Below are positions 62,437 to 64,000 of a stretch of DNA of 64,000 nucleotides, piece by piece. The DNA comes from Kordiimonadaceae bacterium (lineage in GTDB: Bacteria > Pseudomonadota > Alphaproteobacteria > Sphingomonadales > Emcibacteraceae), in assembly GCA_024236295.1 (NCBI GenBank), contig JACKKT010000003.1, positions 124,001 through 188,000 on the forward strand, in the 5' to 3' direction. Numbering within the stretch: the first letter of the stretch is position 1; every line of letters begins with the position of its first letter. The notes beneath the pieces are model-generated. The model was not told where the DNA came from and did not search any database. It saw only the letters and a list, made by a program, of their open reading frames with translations. Position numbers and translations under genes: made by a program.

Positions 62437-63660
62437 TCAATAGACGACCCAGGCACCTACTATTGCATATAATGAATAAAGTATCGCCAGAAATGAATTA
62501 ATAAGGTTTAAAAAATTAACAGATCGTCCTGCAATCCTATCTTTTAGCTGTAATTTCAAGCTTGCCAGACTGACCCCCAGATATGCCAGTAAAATAGAGA
62601 ATGTAGCAATGAGTATCATGATTTCAAAGGCATTTAATAATCCCTTATTGGCATTAAATAAAATAACTGCTGTTGATAAAGCGCTTGAATAGATCAACGC
62701 CGTAACAGGCGTACCTTCCTTGTTTTTTTGCCTAAAAAATGATGGGAAGACACCATCAAATGAGCCAGCCATAGATACAGTGCCACTTAATAATATATTT
62801 GAATTCAGCGCCCCTCCTATTGCCACTAACGCACCGATGCCTACAAATAGAGAGCCCAACTCCCCAAAAATAATTGAGGTAGAGTCTGCAAATGGAGACG
62901 TTGAATTTTGCAGCACCTCTATTGGAATAAGTGCCATAACACCGGCTGTTGCAAAAATATAAGTAGCGGCCGCGGTAAATGTTCCAAGCACCAGTGCACG
63001 CGGTATGGTTTTTTTGGGGTTTTCTATATTATCCGAGGGAACTGTTGCCGCTTCAATCCCTATAAATGACCACATAACTAAAAGTGTAATTCCTGACACC
63101 ATTGTGGGAAAGCTTTCCCCATTCGGGTTTATAGCCGGGACCCCTGTTATATCTCCCATAAAAAATCCGATGACCCCAACTATAAAAAGGGGGATTAATT
63201 TTAGAATGACCGTAACCAACTGAACAATACTAACTTCCTCAACGCCTCTTACATTGACATAAGTAAACAGCCATACAACAGCAGTGGCAACAAATGCCGA
63301 AAGCCAAGTATGATCCGTTATAATTGGAAAAAATATCGCTGTATAACCTGAAAATGAAGTGGCGATTGCAGCAACTGACACCCATACGGAAATCCAATAT
63401 CCCCAGGCAATAAACATGGCCGGGTAATGACCAAACGCTTCTTCAACAAAAGTATATGGTCCTCCCTCTCTCGGGTTTCGTGATGAAAGATGACTAAGTG
63501 CAAATGCAATGCTTAAAGTCCCTAATGTGGCAAGTCCCCAGCCATAAAAGCTATTTTTTCCATAAGGGGCCAGAATTGCAGGTAAAGTAAAAATACCGGA
63601 TCCGATAATGGTTCCAACAACAAGTGCCCAGGTTCGCCAAATTCCCAAAGATTTTTTCAT
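62437..63660 (-). CDS. APC-family amino acid permease linked to DDAH
   Basis: A 407-residue permease started at ATG 63660 (AGGCGAT ribosome-binding site), giving MKKSLGIWRTWALVVGTIIG with the typical GSGIF unwound motif of helix 1. Helix 6 carries LVMWSFIGIEAATVPSDNIENP. It is related to arginine/ornithine-type antiporters in overall layout. An upstream start at 63774 would add 38 residues overlapping the divergent gene. With the adjacent dimethylargininase-like gene, a guanidino or methylated arginine substrate is likely. Confidence 0.87.
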   Translation of the reverse strand: MKKSLGIWRTWALVVGTIIGSGIFTLPAILAPYGKNSFYGWGLATLGTLSIAFALSHLSSRNPREGGPYTFVEEAFGHYPAMFIAWGYWISVWVSVAAIATSFSGYTAIFFPIITDHTWLSAFVATAVVWLFTYVNVRGVEEVSIVQLVTVILKLIPLFIVGVIGFFMGDITGVPAINPNGESFPTMVSGITLLVMWSFIGIEAATVPSDNIENPKKTIPRALVLGTFTAAATYIFATAGVMALIPIEVLQNSTSPFADSTSIIFGELGSLFVGIGALVAIGGALNSNILLSGTVSMAGSFDGVFPSFFRQKNKEGTPVTALIYSSALSTAVILFNANKGLLNAFEIMILIATFSILLAYLGVSLASLKLQLKDRIAGRSVNFLNLINSFLAILYSLYAIVGAWVVY

Positions 63661-63720
63661 ATCGCCTATGCAAATATTTTTCTGTTCATTGCGGGGAAGA
63701 ATATATAAGAACAGAATATT

Positions 63721-64000
63721 ATGATAGAAAATTATTGCCCTGCTACAGACCCCTATCTGAGTATCGTTTATCATGACGATGAGATACTTGTACTAGACAA
63801 GCCAAGCGGCCTTTTGTCAGTGCCGGGAAAAGGGCCATTACTTACAGACTGTCTGGAAAAAAGAGCGCGTGAGAAATTTGACAATGCCTTGACTGTCCAT
63901 AGGCTCGATATGGATACTTCAGGGCTTATAATTATGGGACTAAGTAAATTTTCCCATCGCCATCTTAGCCTTCAGTTTCAAAACAGAAATGTTGGGAAAA
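63721..64000 (+). CDS. RluA-type pseudouridine synthase, 5' part only
   Basis: The frame opens at ATG 63721 and runs off the right edge, so only about the first 93 residues are seen. IVYHDDEILVLDKPSGLLSV and the catalytic motif VHRLDMDTSGLII (Asp in HRLD) are characteristic of RluA/RluD-type enzymes that make pseudouridine in rRNA or tRNA. Which RNA is modified cannot be told. The ribosome-binding site is weak. It is divergent from the APC permease. Confidence 0.88.
   Translation, partial: MIENYCPATDPYLSIVYHDDEILVLDKPSGLLSVPGKGPLLTDCLEKRAREKFDNALTVHRLDMDTSGLIIMGLSKFSHRHLSLQFQNRNVGK

Noticed and set aside
1..64000. CRISPR arrays, tRNA and rRNA genes, insertion sequences
   Set aside because: No regularly spaced repeats, cloverleaf-type sequences, rRNA segments or transposase motifs were recognised by reading; a tRNAscan or CRISPR search was not possible here.

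Overview
The window looks like a chromosomal segment of a marine-type alphaproteobacterium with a fairly AT-rich genome. Support for this is the small SRP RNA just upstream of dnaX-ybaB-recR, the twin-transmembrane HIG1 gene fused head-to-tail with a PduO-type cobalamin adenosyltransferase, a PutA without a DNA-binding domain next to an Lrp/AsnC regulator, and SoeABC-like genes. An order such as Emcibacterales is possible, but I cannot prove it from the sequence alone. No tRNA, rRNA, CRISPR array, transposase or phage gene was recognised. Both window ends cut genes: an esterase at the left and an RluA-type pseudouridine synthase at the right.

Layout. 0-5.7 kb: truncated secreted esterase, cyclase-family hydrolase, HIG1 protein, cobalamin adenosyltransferase, glutaryl-CoA dehydrogenase and a class III CoA-transferase (glutarate/lysine catabolism). 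5.7-19.4 kb: a cytoplasmic-facing SoeABC-like molybdoenzyme flanked by two paralogous TonB-dependent receptors, then an exported M20-like amidohydrolase and two tandem APC permeases. 19.5-26.3 kb: housekeeping and hydrolase genes (membrane coiled-coil protein, GST, M17 aminopeptidase, MarR, NlpC/P60, membrane-anchored cytochrome c, pheA, nudC). 26.4-30.9 kb: SRP RNA, dnaX-ybaB-recR, then a Moco riboswitch ahead of a gamma-type moaA and a small companion gene. 31.2-34.0 kb: a compact exported flavin amine/amino-acid oxidase, cytochrome c and RidA set. 34.0-39.0 kb: VOC lipoprotein and a GC-rich cluster of a rhodanese/MtnA-like fusion, an MtnP-like phosphorylase and a Cys/Met-metabolism PLP enzyme. 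39.1-42.0 kb: a strikingly AT-rich three-gene cassette (DUF262-HNH protein, PIN nuclease, unknown 141-residue protein) that looks like a defence module. 42.2-47.9 kb: GC-rich genes (VOC protein, histidine phosphatase, CBU_0592 protein, NTF2-like protein, phosphoribosyltransferase, sugar-type ABC importer lacking its ATPase). 47.9-64 kb: lipoprotein adenosine deaminase, PutA, L-serine dehydratase, an unlisted 48-residue gene, Lrp/AsnC regulator, ferredoxin, an RND tripartite efflux operon, a DDAH-like hydrolase with an APC permease, and the partial pseudouridine synthase.

How the parts work together. Much of the window concerns use of amino acids and related nitrogen or sulfur compounds: glutarate, proline, serine, methylarginine-like substrates, L-amino acids oxidised outside the cytoplasmic membrane, and sulfite and methylthioadenosine recycling. 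The moaA gene with its riboswitch links to the molybdoenzyme at 8-12 kb. The three most promising places for undescribed biology are the PIN/DUF262-HNH cassette inserted between GC-rich blocks, the rhodanese/MtnA-like fusion whose isomerase motifs diverge from true MtnA, and the amino-acid oxidase/cytochrome c/exported RidA set.
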